Assembly: GCA_002299465.1 (NCBI GenBank) | Contig: DBNX01000030.1 | Span: 1 to 23,814, forward strand | Direction: 5' to 3' | Origin: Patescibacteria group bacterium UBA661 | GTDB taxonomy: Bacteria; Patescibacteriota; Minisyncoccia; Phycocordibacterales; UBA918 | DNA: 23,814 nt | Part shown: piece after piece, positions 1-7,195 of the stretch | Position numbering within the stretch: position 1 is the stretch's first letter | Layout of the letters: each line of letters begins with the position of its first letter | Position numbers and translations under genes: made by a program | The notes under the pieces: generated by a model | The model's database searches: none | What the model was told of the DNA's origin: nothing | Seen by the model: only the letters and a program-made list of their open reading frames with translations

Positions 1-77
1 GGGTGGCGAGGGTGCGGAAGGAAGCGGGTGGCAAGCATTCTTACATAGACCGCCGGGGGCGTGCGGTTTTTGGTTAA
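1..77 (+). CDS. 3' end of an unidentified gene (partial)
   Basis: The third forward frame is open from the window edge to a TAA at 75-77. It gives about 24 residues ending in a basic stretch (KEAGGKHSYIDRRGRAVFG). A strong intrinsic terminator begins 19 bases after the stop, as expected for the end of a transcription unit. The fragment is too short for me to name a family. It could also be a chance open frame, but the well-placed terminator argues for a real gene end. Confidence 0.4.
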   Translation, partial: VARVRKEAGGKHSYIDRRGRAVFG

Positions 78-96
78 CAGCTGACACTACTAACGA

Positions 97-132
97 CACC
101 CCCCCGCCGGTTAACCGGCGGGGGGTGCTTTT
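97..132 (+). terminator. Intrinsic terminator
   Basis: A GC-rich stem with arms 97-110 and 115-127 (one bulged C in the C run) closes over a TTAA loop, followed by CTTTT at 128-132. It lies just after the TAA at 75-77 and ends the upstream transcription unit. It also separates that unit from the IS200-like element. Confidence 0.85.
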
Positions 133-217
133 GAATAGCCTAGAAATTAAGCTCATAATAAGAGTCGAGAGTTGAAATAACAAACCATACCATCTTTGAT
201 TTTATTCCACCCCAATA

Positions 218-238
218 CCCCGTGGCGTCAGCCCGGGG
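218..238 (+). repeat. Left subterminal hairpin of the IS200-like element
   Basis: CCCCG (218-222) pairs with CGGGG (234-238). The stem is interrupted at one pair and the loop contains GCGTCAG. It is an imperfect copy of the hairpin at 762-782 in the same orientation, preceded by AATA. In this family such structures are the single-stranded DNA targets of the transposase. Confidence 0.7.
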
Positions 239-289
239 ATGTAGTGAGTTTCGGTAGCGTCATTGCCGTCTCTCGCCTATCATAGGGGG

Positions 290-733
290 GTGTCTACCAA
301 GAAAGCCTACCGTCGCACTGCCCACAGCGTCTATCTCTGTGATTACCATTTGGTTATGGCAACTAAATACCGTCATCCCTGTATTACCAATGAGCTCTGG
401 AAATACTTGTATAAGAAACTGCTCGAAATCACTACCCATTACCCACAACTCTATATCCACCAAGCTAATCATGATACTGATCATATCCATCTACTCATCT
501 CTATTCCACCACAGATGAAAGTTGGTGACGTAGTCCGACTCATTAAAACCAATACCAGCAAAGGGAGCAAAGAGCAGTTTCCGCAACTCAAAAAGTTCTA
601 TTGGGGAACAGACGGTATGTGGTCTGATGGCTACTTTGTATCAACGGTAAGCGTAGATCAAACGATCATTGAACGCTATATCAAGCAACAAGGCAGTGAC
701 GATACCGGCCAAACAACAATGTTATTTGGCTAA
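290..733 (+). CDS. tnpA: IS200-like / REP-associated Y1 tyrosine transposase
   Basis: This is a single-strand DNA transposase of the HUH Y1 superfamily. From the GTG start at 290 it has 147 residues, normal for IS200 TnpA. The metal-binding HUH motif is His65-Ile-His67 in DHIHLLISIPP, and the nucleophilic tyrosine is Tyr130 in ERYIKQQ. The usual core is present: the YHLVMATKYR strand near the N terminus, then FPQLKKFYWGTDGMWSDGYFVSTV. I chose GTG 290 because homologs begin about ten residues before the HSVY segment. An in-frame TTG at 263 would add nine residues. Neither start has a well-spaced ribosome binding site; a G-run abuts the GTG. No accessory TnpB is present. The catalytic residues are intact, so the enzyme may be active. 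Confidence 0.88.
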   Translation: MSTKKAYRRTAHSVYLCDYHLVMATKYRHPCITNELWKYLYKKLLEITTHYPQLYIHQANHDTDHIHLLISIPPQMKVGDVVRLIKTNTSKGSKEQFPQLKKFYWGTDGMWSDGYFVSTVSVDQTIIERYIKQQGSDDTGQTTMLFG

Positions 734-752
734 GAGAGACCGATGGTCTCTC
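734..752 (+). terminator. Perfect 8-bp hairpin directly after the tnpA stop
   Basis: GAGAGACC (734-741) and GGTCTCTC (745-752) form a perfect stem over a 3-base loop, starting at the base after the TAA. No T-run follows, so it is not a standard intrinsic terminator. It may block read-through or stabilise the transposase mRNA, or belong to the element's right end. Confidence 0.45.
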
Positions 753-761
753 GTGGTAATG

Positions 762-782
762 CCCCGGGGCGTGAGCCCGGGG
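762..782 (+). repeat. Right subterminal hairpin of the IS200-like element
   Basis: CCCCGGG (762-768) and CCCGGGG (776-782) form a perfect 7-bp stem around a GCGTGAG loop, preceded by AATG. It has the same orientation and near-identical loop as the copy at 218-238. On the opposite strand it could also end transcripts of the Xer gene, though no clear T-run follows. Confidence 0.7.
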
Positions 783-839
783 TGGTTTACTTGGTGCTGA
801 CCGCCCGAGAAAAAATTTGTACACTAAAGTTTTCGATCG

Positions 840-1763
840 CTATTTCCGTTTCGTCCGCGAGTGATATTTTTGATGCACTGCTCGCAAGTGAGCATCGGTT
901 ACGTGTGTGTACACTTGCGTTGTGCCGATATGAGCGTGCCCGAGCAAAGCTTGGACTGAGCGCAAATCAGCACCATTGCTAAGTAAGTCAGTAGCAAAAC
1001 TGTGTCGAATGACATGCGGGGTAACTTTGCGAGTAATTCCGGCTACCGCTGCGTAGCCCTTGAGGAGACGTTGTACTGTCCGCGGTGTAATGCGCGCCTC
1101 GCTACCAAGGTGTGCCTTTCGTCCGTAACGAACAAACAAAGCGTCGTCGTGGTCTTTCCTCATCTGTAAATATTCTTTAAGGGCCTCTCTGGCGGGTGGG
1201 GTTATAAACACCACCCGGATTTTGTCACCCTTACCACGCACCGCAAACTCATCTCGAGTGAGATCAACATCAGCAATTCCGAGATTGCACAATTCCGAAA
1301 TGCGTAAACCCGTCGAAAACAATAACTCCAAAATAGCTCGATCTCTTTTTCCTAAAAGTGATTTGGTATCGGGTGCCGCCAAGAGCCGAGTGAGTTCATC
1401 GGGCGAGATAAGATCAAGCGACCGCTCTGGTACTTTCGCCAACTCAATGCGTTCTGGTGAAATTGCTTCCACGCCGCGTTTGCGCAAAAATTTTAAAAAG
1501 GCACGGAGGGCAATCAAGTAATAATTTTGTGTCCGTCGCTTCATCGCCTCAGCGCGTTGTCCGTACTTAGCGCCGGGCTGGCGATTGAGGTAGAGACGGA
1601 ATTCTCTCACCTGCTCCTCAGTGATAGCCGAAACCACCCGCACTCGACTAAAGTTAAAAAATCTATCCAGATAGCGTTCGTAATTCTCGATGGTTTTTAC
1701 ACTGCGTCCTCTTTCAATTTCAAGATGCTCCAGAAATTGTCTTTTGGCTTTGGCGATGTCCAT
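840..1763 (-). CDS. xerC: Xer-type tyrosine recombinase
   Basis: This is a site-specific recombinase of the XerC/XerD type, 307 residues, the family's usual size. The N-terminal SAM-like core-binding domain covers about residues 4-95 and the catalytic domain about 115-300. The full catalytic set is visible: Arg154 (TGLRISEL), Lys178 (RGKGDK), His250 and Arg253 (HVIRHSFA), His276 (LLGHAHI) and Tyr285 (TTQVYTHV). By family knowledge it would resolve chromosome dimers at a dif site. I see no dif-like site here. A single Xer protein is common in reduced CPR genomes, so XerC versus XerD is not decidable and the symbol is nominal. It is divergent from rpsO. A TATAAT box lies 10 bases before the ATG, so the mRNA has almost no leader. 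The IS200-like element ends about 60 bases past its stop. Confidence 0.92.
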   Translation of the reverse strand: MDIAKAKRQFLEHLEIERGRSVKTIENYERYLDRFFNFSRVRVVSAITEEQVREFRLYLNRQPGAKYGQRAEAMKRRTQNYYLIALRAFLKFLRKRGVEAISPERIELAKVPERSLDLISPDELTRLLAAPDTKSLLGKRDRAILELLFSTGLRISELCNLGIADVDLTRDEFAVRGKGDKIRVVFITPPAREALKEYLQMRKDHDDALFVRYGRKAHLGSEARITPRTVQRLLKGYAAVAGITRKVTPHVIRHSFATDLLSNGADLRSVQALLGHAHIGTTQVYTHVTDAHLRAVHQKYHSRTKRK

Positions 1764-1773
1764 AGATGGATTT

Positions 1774-1779
1774 ATTATA
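1774..1779 (-). promoter_or_regulatory. -10 box of the Xer gene
   Basis: On the minus strand a perfect TATAAT ends 10 bases before the ATG at 1763, predicting a leader of only a few bases. No good -35 is present at normal spacing; a TTGTCA lies 21 bases upstream. Confidence 0.55.
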
Positions 1780-1828
1780 CACCGCGTCTCGACATCATTT
1801 TGACAAGCTGTCTAAGTCTTTGTCTGAC

Positions 1829-1857
1829 TTGCTTTTTCTAAATTTTTATGCTATAGT
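1829..1857 (+). promoter_or_regulatory. rpsO promoter (-35 and extended -10)
   Basis: TTGCTT (1829-1834), a 17-base spacer and TATAGT (1852-1857), preceded by TGC (1849-1851), give a complete sigma-70-type promoter with extended -10. Transcription should begin near 1864, leaving about 80 bases of leader before rpsO. This is the longest leader predicted in the window. Confidence 0.8.
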
Positions 1858-1883
1858 CTAGACAACCTTCGCGGTTATCACAC

Positions 1884-1914
1884 GATACTCTTCATAAGCA
1901 CTTTGGTGCGTATC
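1884..1914 (+). promoter_or_regulatory. Structured leader of rpsO, candidate S15 autoregulatory element
   Basis: GATAC (1884-1888) pairs with GTATC (1910-1914). GCAC (1898-1901) pairs with GTGC (1906-1909) over a TTTG loop. The two helices are continuous on the 3' side and separated by a 9-base bulge on the 5' side. S15 represses its own translation through leader RNA in several bacterial groups, using different structures. This one matches no class I can name, so the regulatory role is inference. Confidence 0.45.
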
Positions 1915-1945
1915 TAATTATGAACGAGTCTCTATCTAAAATATT

Positions 1946-2212
1946 ATGTTAACAAAAAGAGTCAAAGAAAACGTTCTCAAGGACGCGCGTCGTCATGATA
2001 CGGACACTGGTTCTCCAGAAGCTCAAGTGGCGCTCCTCACTCGCCAAATCGAGGAATTGTCGACCCACTTACGCAAGCACAAAAAAGATTTTCATTCCCG
2101 CCGCGGTCTACTTAAAATGGTGGCTGACCGTCGCAAGCAATTACAATACCTAGAGACAAAAGACGCCAAAACCTACCAGGCCGTCATCAAGCGCCTCGGT
2201 CTCAAACGCTAG
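1946..2212 (+). CDS. rpsO: 30S ribosomal protein S15 (uS15)
   Basis: S15 binds 16S rRNA helices h20-h22 early in 30S assembly. The protein has 88 residues, against the usual 88-89. Signature segments are HDTDTGSPEAQVALLTRQI (17-35) and HKKDFHSRRGLLKMVADRRK (45-64), with the rRNA-contacting His45, Asp48 and SRRGL residues. It is followed by a strong terminator, so it is mostly a single-gene unit. The downstream NYN-pnp pair recalls the rpsO-pnp order of many bacteria. The ATG is preceded by an A/T-rich stretch with no Shine-Dalgarno sequence. Confidence 0.98.
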   Translation: MLTKRVKENVLKDARRHDTDTGSPEAQVALLTRQIEELSTHLRKHKKDFHSRRGLLKMVADRRKQLQYLETKDAKTYQAVIKRLGLKR

Positions 2213-2216
2213 CTAG

Positions 2217-2246
2217 AAATGCTCCAATCGGAGCATTTTGCTTTTT
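2217..2246 (+). terminator. rpsO intrinsic terminator
   Basis: AAATGCTCC (2217-2225) and GGAGCATTT (2230-2238) form a 9-bp stem over AATC, followed by a T-rich stretch with five consecutive T at 2242-2246. It begins five bases after the rpsO stop codon. Confidence 0.88.
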
Positions 2247-2265
2247 CGCTTCAGAGCGTTATAGT
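2238..2265 (+). promoter_or_regulatory. Promoter for the NYN-pnp pair
   Basis: TTGCTT (2238-2243), a 16-base spacer and TATAGT (2260-2265). The same two hexamers form the rpsO promoter. The -35 overlaps the T-tract of the rpsO terminator, so the unit restarts directly after termination. The predicted leader before the ATG at 2309 is about 37 bases. Confidence 0.55.
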
Positions 2266-2308
2266 TAGTCTAGATTTTTTAATACAAAACCTTAATTTAT
2301 TTTTTCCT

Positions 2309-2890
2309 ATGGGCATAATCCGCCACCCTGACCAACGCGTTGCTGTTCTTATTGACACCCAAAATCTTTATCACAGTGCCAAAAATATTTATAAGTCGAA
2401 AGTTAATTTTGGGGCGGTGGTCAAGGCCGCGGTCGGTGACCGTAAATTGATTCGCGCTTTGTCTTACGTCGTTAACACCGAGAGTGGGGAAGAGGCACCC
2501 TTTTTTGAGGCACTCGAAAAAGTTGGTATCGAAATCAAAACCAAAGATTTACAAATTTTTTACGGCGGCGCCAAGAAAGCCGACTGGGATGTTGGTCTAG
2601 CGATTGACGCCATTAAGCTCTCGCATAAAGTAGATGCGATTGTGCTCGTTACCGGTGACGGTGATTTTGTCCCGCTTGTAGAATACGTTAAAAATCAGGG
2701 TTGCCAAGTGGAGATAATAACCTTCGGTCGATCGGCTTCGGCTCGCTTACGCGACGTGGCTGATGACTTTATTGACTTAGACGAGAGACCACACGAATTT
2801 CTCATCGGCTATAAATCACAACGCCGGCCCGGCAGTAAAACCACCTCTGTCCGAAACCCAAAACCCTCTCTCTTGTCTGACGATGAGTAG
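2309..2890 (+). CDS. NYN-domain (LabA/DUF88 family) putative ribonuclease
   Basis: 193 residues. The PIN-like NYN fold occupies about residues 10-155 and carries the acidic residues expected of a metal-dependent nuclease: Asp16 (VLIDTQNLY), Asp92 and Asp94 (KADWDVGLAID), Asp100, and Asp117/Asp119 (VTGDGDF). A basic, disordered tail follows (170-193). I chose ATG 2309 because the in-frame upstream ATG at 2219 lies inside the rpsO terminator and adds 30 residues not typical of the family. The gene sits between rpsO and pnp, 21 bases from pnp and probably co-transcribed. This suggests a role in RNA processing or decay with PNPase. Nuclease activity and target are inferred, not shown. Confidence 0.85.
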   Translation: MGIIRHPDQRVAVLIDTQNLYHSAKNIYKSKVNFGAVVKAAVGDRKLIRALSYVVNTESGEEAPFFEALEKVGIEIKTKDLQIFYGGAKKADWDVGLAIDAIKLSHKVDAIVLVTGDGDFVPLVEYVKNQGCQVEIITFGRSASARLRDVADDFIDLDERPHEFLIGYKSQRRPGSKTTSVRNPKPSLLSDDE

Positions 2891-2911
2891 ACGTAACCCT
2901 AAACTAATTTC

Positions 2912-5026
2912 ATGCAACGCAAAATTTATACTACTGAGTTAGGAACAAAAACTCTTACTGCGGAATTTAACGACCTAGCCACCCACGCCAACGGCTCTGT
3001 CCTCATCACCTACGGCGAGACTGTCGTGTTGGTAACAGCCGTAATGGGTCAGTTGAACACGAACAATTCTTACTTCCCACTCGCCGTTGAGTTTGAAGAA
3101 AAATTTTACGCAGCTGGTGAAATTCTCGGTAGTCGGTTTGTTCGCCGCGAGGGAAGACCAAGTGATGAAGCGGTGCTCTCGGCCCGAATTGTTGACCGCA
3201 CAATCAGACCTCTGTTCCCAGACTATCTCCGCACCGAAGTGCAAGTCGTCGTAACGGTACTGGCTATCGGTGCAGATGATCCCGATGTGCTTGGTGTAAT
3301 TGGGGCCTCGTTAGCGCTTGGTGTTTCCGACATACCGTGGTCAGGACCCGTCGGTGCGGTAAGACTGGGGCAGCGTCCTGATGGTTCTGTCATCGTTAAT
3401 CCCACTTACCACGACCGTCACGACAACGCGTTGTCTCTAGAGTTGCTGGCTTGTGGTCAAGCTGGTCAAATCAATATGATCGAAACGGCCGCTCGTGAAA
3501 TCCCCGAAGCAACCATTGTCTCCCTACTCGAGCAAGCCGTTTCCATCCACCAAACCCTGGAAACTTTTCAGCAAAAAATTATGGCTGAAATCGGCGTTAC
3601 CAAAAAACACTTCCCCGAGCGAGCAGTACCCGAGGCAGTAATCAGTCTGTATGAAAATTCTTATCGACAAGAATTAGTAAACGCCCTGTTTAGTAACCGG
3701 GCCGGAAAAGACCACATTTATGTTGTGAAAGATGCTTTCCTGACGGCGGTTGATGCCTTGCCACCACCTGGCGATACAAAAATTGCTAGCGAATTTTTTG
3801 AAAAACAAATTGATTTAGAAATTCACAAGGGAGCCGTTCTGGCTGGAAAACGAGCTGACGGTAGAGACTTTGACACTGTTCGCGAACTCTACGCTCAAGC
3901 GGGTGGCATTTCACCCGTACTGCACGGGTCAGGGATTTTCTACCGCGGCGGCACACGTATTTTCTCCGCTCTCACCTTGGGCGGACCAGAGTCTGCTCAG
4001 CTGATTGATACCATGGAAGAGCGGGCGGTGAAAAAGCGTTTTATGCATCATTACAATTTTCCACCTTTCTCTGTTGGCGAAACGGGTAGGGTAGGTGGCT
4101 TTAACCGCCGAATGATTGGTCACGGCGCCCTCGCCGAAAAAGCCCTGCTGCCTGTCATTCCTGCCAAAGAAATTTTTCCGTACACGATTCGTCTCGTTTC
4201 AGAAACCCTGTCGAGTAACGGTTCGAGTTCGATGGGATCAGTCTGCGCCTCAACTCTAGCCCTAATGGATGGGGGAGTGCCGATAACTCGCCCCGTGGCA
4301 GGCATCGCTTCTGGAGTTATGTACTACGAAGGTGCTTACCGACTCCTCACTGATATTCAAGGACCAGAAGATGAGTTTGGTGATATGGATTTTAAGGTGG
4401 CCGGTACCAGTGTTGGCGTCACCGCTATCCAAATGGATGTAAAAGTGTCGGGTATCCCCGTTTCTGTGCTGGCGGAAGCACTAGAAAAAGCGCGCCAAGC
4501 TCGCTTAACAATCCTCTCGACACTACTAAAAACCATCGCTGCACCGCGTAAAAATATTTCCCCGCGCGCTCCGGAGATTATTTCACTGACCATTAAACCC
4601 GAACAAATTGGTCTAGTAATTGGCTCTGGTGGCAAAACCATCAACGGTATCAAAGATGACACGGGGGTGGAAGAAATTAGCATCGAAGACGATGGTACTG
4701 TCTACATCACTGGGAAAAACGGCACTGCCACAGCCGCCGCCGAAAGGATCCGCACCCTCACCAAACGCTACGAACTGGGGGAGAGAGTTGATGTCACCAT
4801 TACTCGCCTCACCACTTTTGGTGCTTTTGCTCGACTTGATAATTACAATGAGGGCTTAATCCACATCTCTGAAGTTGCTCCCTTCCGCTTGGAAACCCTA
4901 GAAACCGTTTTACGGGTGGGGGAAACAGTACCGGTCTTAGTCAGTAAGTTAGAAGACGGCAAAATCGGGCTTTCGATTAAACAAGCTGACCCTGAATTTG
5001 CCAGCAAACGCGGACTAAAGCCGTGA
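2912..5026 (+). CDS. pnp: Polyribonucleotide nucleotidyltransferase (PNPase)
   Basis: A phosphorolytic 3'-5' exoribonuclease, cytoplasmic and homotrimeric in known cases. The 704 residues match the family and all five domains are present: RNase PH 1 (about 1-140, with RFVRREGRPS at 75-84), the all-alpha linker (about 145-300), RNase PH 2 (about 305-540), KH (about 553-615, GSGGKTI from 571) and S1 (about 620-690, FGAFARL). Catalytic residues are intact: Asp487, Asp493 and Lys495 in EDEFGDMDFKVAG, and the phosphate-binding SSSMGSVCAS region (438-447). The stop is UGA, which supports UGA being a stop here. It lies downstream of the NYN gene in one unit. No Shine-Dalgarno site precedes the ATG. 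Confidence 0.98.
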   Translation: MQRKIYTTELGTKTLTAEFNDLATHANGSVLITYGETVVLVTAVMGQLNTNNSYFPLAVEFEEKFYAAGEILGSRFVRREGRPSDEAVLSARIVDRTIRPLFPDYLRTEVQVVVTVLAIGADDPDVLGVIGASLALGVSDIPWSGPVGAVRLGQRPDGSVIVNPTYHDRHDNALSLELLACGQAGQINMIETAAREIPEATIVSLLEQAVSIHQTLETFQQKIMAEIGVTKKHFPERAVPEAVISLYENSYRQELVNALFSNRAGKDHIYVVKDAFLTAVDALPPPGDTKIASEFFEKQIDLEIHKGAVLAGKRADGRDFDTVRELYAQAGGISPVLHGSGIFYRGGTRIFSALTLGGPESAQLIDTMEERAVKKRFMHHYNFPPFSVGETGRVGGFNRRMIGHGALAEKALLPVIPAKEIFPYTIRLVSETLSSNGSSSMGSVCASTLALMDGGVPITRPVAGIASGVMYYEGAYRLLTDIQGPEDEFGDMDFKVAGTSVGVTAIQMDVKVSGIPVSVLAEALEKARQARLTILSTLLKTIAAPRKNISPRAPEIISLTIKPEQIGLVIGSGGKTINGIKDDTGVEEISIEDDGTVYITGKNGTATAAAERIRTLTKRYELGERVDVTITRLTTFGAFARLDNYNEGLIHISEVAPFRLETLETVLRVGETVPVLVSKLEDGKIGLSIKQADPEFASKRGLKP

Positions 5027-5074
5027 TGCTGGCAAGGAAAACACACACCTCCTCCTCACAAATCTTGAAATCCG

Positions 5075-5083
5075 TGTCATACT
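5075..5083 (+). promoter_or_regulatory. Extended -10 box, leaderless start of the 5091 operon
   Basis: TGT followed by CATACT (5078-5083), with 7 bases before the ATG at 5091. The expected start point falls on or next to the A of the ATG. No -35 at proper spacing is seen. Confidence 0.5.
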
Positions 5084-5090
5084 AAGCAAA

Positions 5091-6812
5091 ATGCAGACAA
5101 ACCAAACAACCAACTCCGTTCCGGGCATGCGTACCCTCGCTGGAGATTTGGCAGCCTCCCAAAAAAACCAAACCGTTGTGCCTGCTGATTCTGTCGTACC
5201 CAAACCAAAAAATGAGCCGGTGTCTGCACCAGAAAATTTCGTTTATAAATCACCGACGGCTCGCGCGCCGGTGCCGCCACCTAAGCCAATCTCCGCCAAT
5301 AAACCAGCCGAAGAAATTCCTGTACCCAAAAAACTAGCAGTGCCTAAGCCAATACCACAACCACCAACCCCATCTTTAAAACCCCTCTCCGCACCAAAAA
5401 AAGCGAGTGAACCTACCATCATTGTTAACAACGATGACCACGCCTCGGCTGCCATTATTCGCGATACTAAGCATAATCGCTTCCGTTTATTGCCAGAAAT
5501 TGGAACCTCTCTAAACTCTTGGTTCAGTGGAATAAAGGAGCGTTACTTCACCAAAAAAGCGCCTAAGTATACGGTGCCTGAAGTTACCCACCGTAAAGGG
5601 GTTATCCAAAAAGCTACTTCGCTGACCGGTAAGGTTGCGACTTTTGATACGGCTAGTATTCAAGACCGCATTAGAGCCCGCCGCGAACGCACTGCACCAA
5701 AAACACCCGTCACCATCTGGACCGGTAATACTGAGCCGGGTTTTGCTTTGCTAGAAGCTCCGGAAGAGACAACGATTCCAGAACCTCCGCCCCGCATAAC
5801 CAACGTCCAGGTAGTACCCCGGAAAAGTATCAACGTTGCAGAAAAGAAAGTCGTTGCGCCAGTTTTTACTGAACCCGCCCCAACTCCAAAACCAATACCG
5901 ACACCAATTGCACCACCGAACCCCGAACCAGTGCTCCCGACACCCACTCCAAAACCCGCCCCAGTTGAAACCGCGATTTATGAACTAGAGACAACACTTC
6001 CTGAAGTCACCCCTACACCGCTAGTAACTGACCTTCCCGAACCCGACACCGACACCTCGCCCGCCACTACCATCGAACCTACCTCTCCACCAATAACCAA
6101 ACTCAAGCCCAGAGGTTACAAAGAATGGTTATTTATCCTGAACACAAACTTGCTGTCCGGGGGAATGATTTTATTGTTCTTGGCTTTACTTATTATCGGT
6201 ACCGTTGCCTACCAGTTGTCTAATCGGCTGGCTTCTAATGATTTAGTGGTGGTTACCAGCCCCAATCACTCTGCCTTAGCTGGTGAGCGTTTACAGCTGT
6301 TATTTAGCCCAACACTAGAAACCGAACAGCTATTAGCTCTAATTCGAGATAATCACAAAAACAGCCCTTATCATATTTTTGAACTGGCCCTAACCTTCGA
6401 TCAAGCCGGTAATCAGTTACTGCCTGCCAGTAGCGTCTTTGCTGGCCTACGCTGGTCTGCTCATCCTCTGCTAGCCCAGTCAGTTACTGCTGTTCGTTTT
6501 GGTTCAATCTCACAAGAAACACCGTTTGTGATTATGCAAGTCCCCGACCCAGTCTCCGCTCGTGGCAGTCTACTGGCGTGGGAACCGACACTACTACGTG
6601 ATTTTATACCGCTGTTTTACGGGGAGGGAACAACCGTAGCCACCAACGCTCAAACCAGCTTTAGAGACGTGATTATAGAGTCAGTTGACACCCGCCTCCT
6701 AATCTCCTCCGCTGGTGATGGTGTACTGATCTACACCATACAAGGCAATCTCATAATCATCACCACCTCAGAATCAGCTTTGCGGACTTTACTAACTGCC
6801 ACAAAAAAATAA
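5091..6812 (+). CDS. Pro-rich single-span membrane protein, unknown function
   Basis: 573 residues that I cannot name. Residues 1-120 and 225-340 are low-complexity and rich in Pro, Thr and Glu. A conserved-looking basic segment lies between them (about 125-222). A single membrane span covers about 354-376, and a C-terminal domain of about 190 residues (385-573) contains LLAWEPTLLRDFIPLF and ends in alternating hydrophobic strands. A long disordered N-terminal part in the cytoplasm and a folded outer domain is the likely topology, because there is no signal peptide. It starts an operon with a DksA-like protein and ComM (4-base gaps). I recall unnamed Parcubacteria proteins with a similar C-terminal part, but could not check. 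A scaffold or envelope role would be a guess. Confidence 0.8.
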   Translation: MQTNQTTNSVPGMRTLAGDLAASQKNQTVVPADSVVPKPKNEPVSAPENFVYKSPTARAPVPPPKPISANKPAEEIPVPKKLAVPKPIPQPPTPSLKPLSAPKKASEPTIIVNNDDHASAAIIRDTKHNRFRLLPEIGTSLNSWFSGIKERYFTKKAPKYTVPEVTHRKGVIQKATSLTGKVATFDTASIQDRIRARRERTAPKTPVTIWTGNTEPGFALLEAPEETTIPEPPPRITNVQVVPRKSINVAEKKVVAPVFTEPAPTPKPIPTPIAPPNPEPVLPTPTPKPAPVETAIYELETTLPEVTPTPLVTDLPEPDTDTSPATTIEPTSPPITKLKPRGYKEWLFILNTNLLSGGMILLFLALLIIGTVAYQLSNRLASNDLVVVTSPNHSALAGERLQLLFSPTLETEQLLALIRDNHKNSPYHIFELALTFDQAGNQLLPASSVFAGLRWSAHPLLAQSVTAVRFGSISQETPFVIMQVPDPVSARGSLLAWEPTLLRDFIPLFYGEGTTVATNAQTSFRDVIIESVDTRLLISSAGDGVLIYTIQGNLIIITTSESALRTLLTATKK

Positions 6813-6816
6813 AATT

Positions 6817-7191
6817 ATGCCCGACTTAACTTCCTACCAAAAAATTTTGGAAACCAAACTAGCCACCATCACTACGGAACTTGAGGCGATTGCTCATCGC
6901 ACTCCAGCCTCTGACGATTGGGAAGCGGTTCCGGAAAAAGTAGAATTCGGTGATTCTGACCCCGACCTAGAAGCTGACGTTGCCGAAGAGTGGAACGAGC
7001 GACGCGCGACTGTCGCCAGCCTAGAAACCGAGTACCGCGACCTCAAACGCGCCCTGGCCAAAATTACCGCCGGTACCTTTGGGTTATGTGAAATCTCTGG
7101 CCTGCCGATTGAAGCCGATCGCTTGTCAATCAAACCCACCGCTCGTACTTGTAAAGCGCACCTCGGGGAAGAGGTTAATCTACCCCTTTAA
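6817..7191 (+). CDS. TraR/DksA-family protein with substituted zinc finger
   Basis: 124 residues. An N-terminal helical, probably coiled-coil part (about 5-85) is followed by a C-terminal zinc-finger segment in which the usual four-Cys pattern is Cys91-x2-Ser94 and Cys112-x2-His115 (FGLCEISGLPIEADRL, TARTCKAH). Acidic residues are frequent near the coiled-coil tip (FGDSDPDLEADVAEEW, 44-60). DksA/TraR proteins bind the RNA polymerase secondary channel and tune initiation, often with ppGpp; that role is inferred here. With only two Cys, one Ser and one His, metal binding may be altered or lost. It lies 4 bases after the upstream gene and 4 bases before comM, so it is co-transcribed with both. 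Confidence 0.88.
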   Translation: MPDLTSYQKILETKLATITTELEAIAHRTPASDDWEAVPEKVEFGDSDPDLEADVAEEWNERRATVASLETEYRDLKRALAKITAGTFGLCEISGLPIEADRLSIKPTARTCKAHLGEEVNLPL

Positions 7192-7195
7192 CACG

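Larger units (their letters stand above)
218..782 (+). mobile_element. IS200/IS605-type (Y1 HUH) single-gene element
   Basis: A lone Y1 transposase gene (290-733) is bracketed by two like-oriented hairpins at 218-238 and 762-782. They share the outer CCCCG/CGGGG stem and nearly identical loops (GCGTCAG versus GCGTGAG), and both are preceded by AATR. Subterminal hairpins without terminal inverted repeats or target duplications are characteristic of IS200/IS605 elements and of REP/RAYT units. The true cleavage sites lie a little outside the hairpins and I cannot place them, so these coordinates are a minimum. The element sits between a terminator and the 3' end of the Xer gene, a harmless location. 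Confidence 0.7.

Noticed and set aside
743..982. 79-codon forward frame after the transposase
   Set aside because: It covers the right IS hairpin and the antisense of the Xer 3' end; low-quality sequence with no family features.
2219..2308. Upstream ATG extending the NYN protein by 30 residues
   Set aside because: This ATG lies inside the rpsO terminator stem and upstream of the predicted promoter start; the family begins near ATG 2309.
2912..5026. Recoding of UGA as glycine (Gracilibacteria-type code)
   Set aside because: pnp ends in UGA after a normal-length S1 domain, and no in-frame UGA interrupts any recognised gene.
3929..5046. Several minus-strand open frames inside pnp
   Set aside because: They are antisense shadows of a complete, well-conserved gene.
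7079..7195. Longer comM frame starting within traR
   Set aside because: It overlaps the DksA-like coding region in another frame and the ComM family N terminus begins at 7196.
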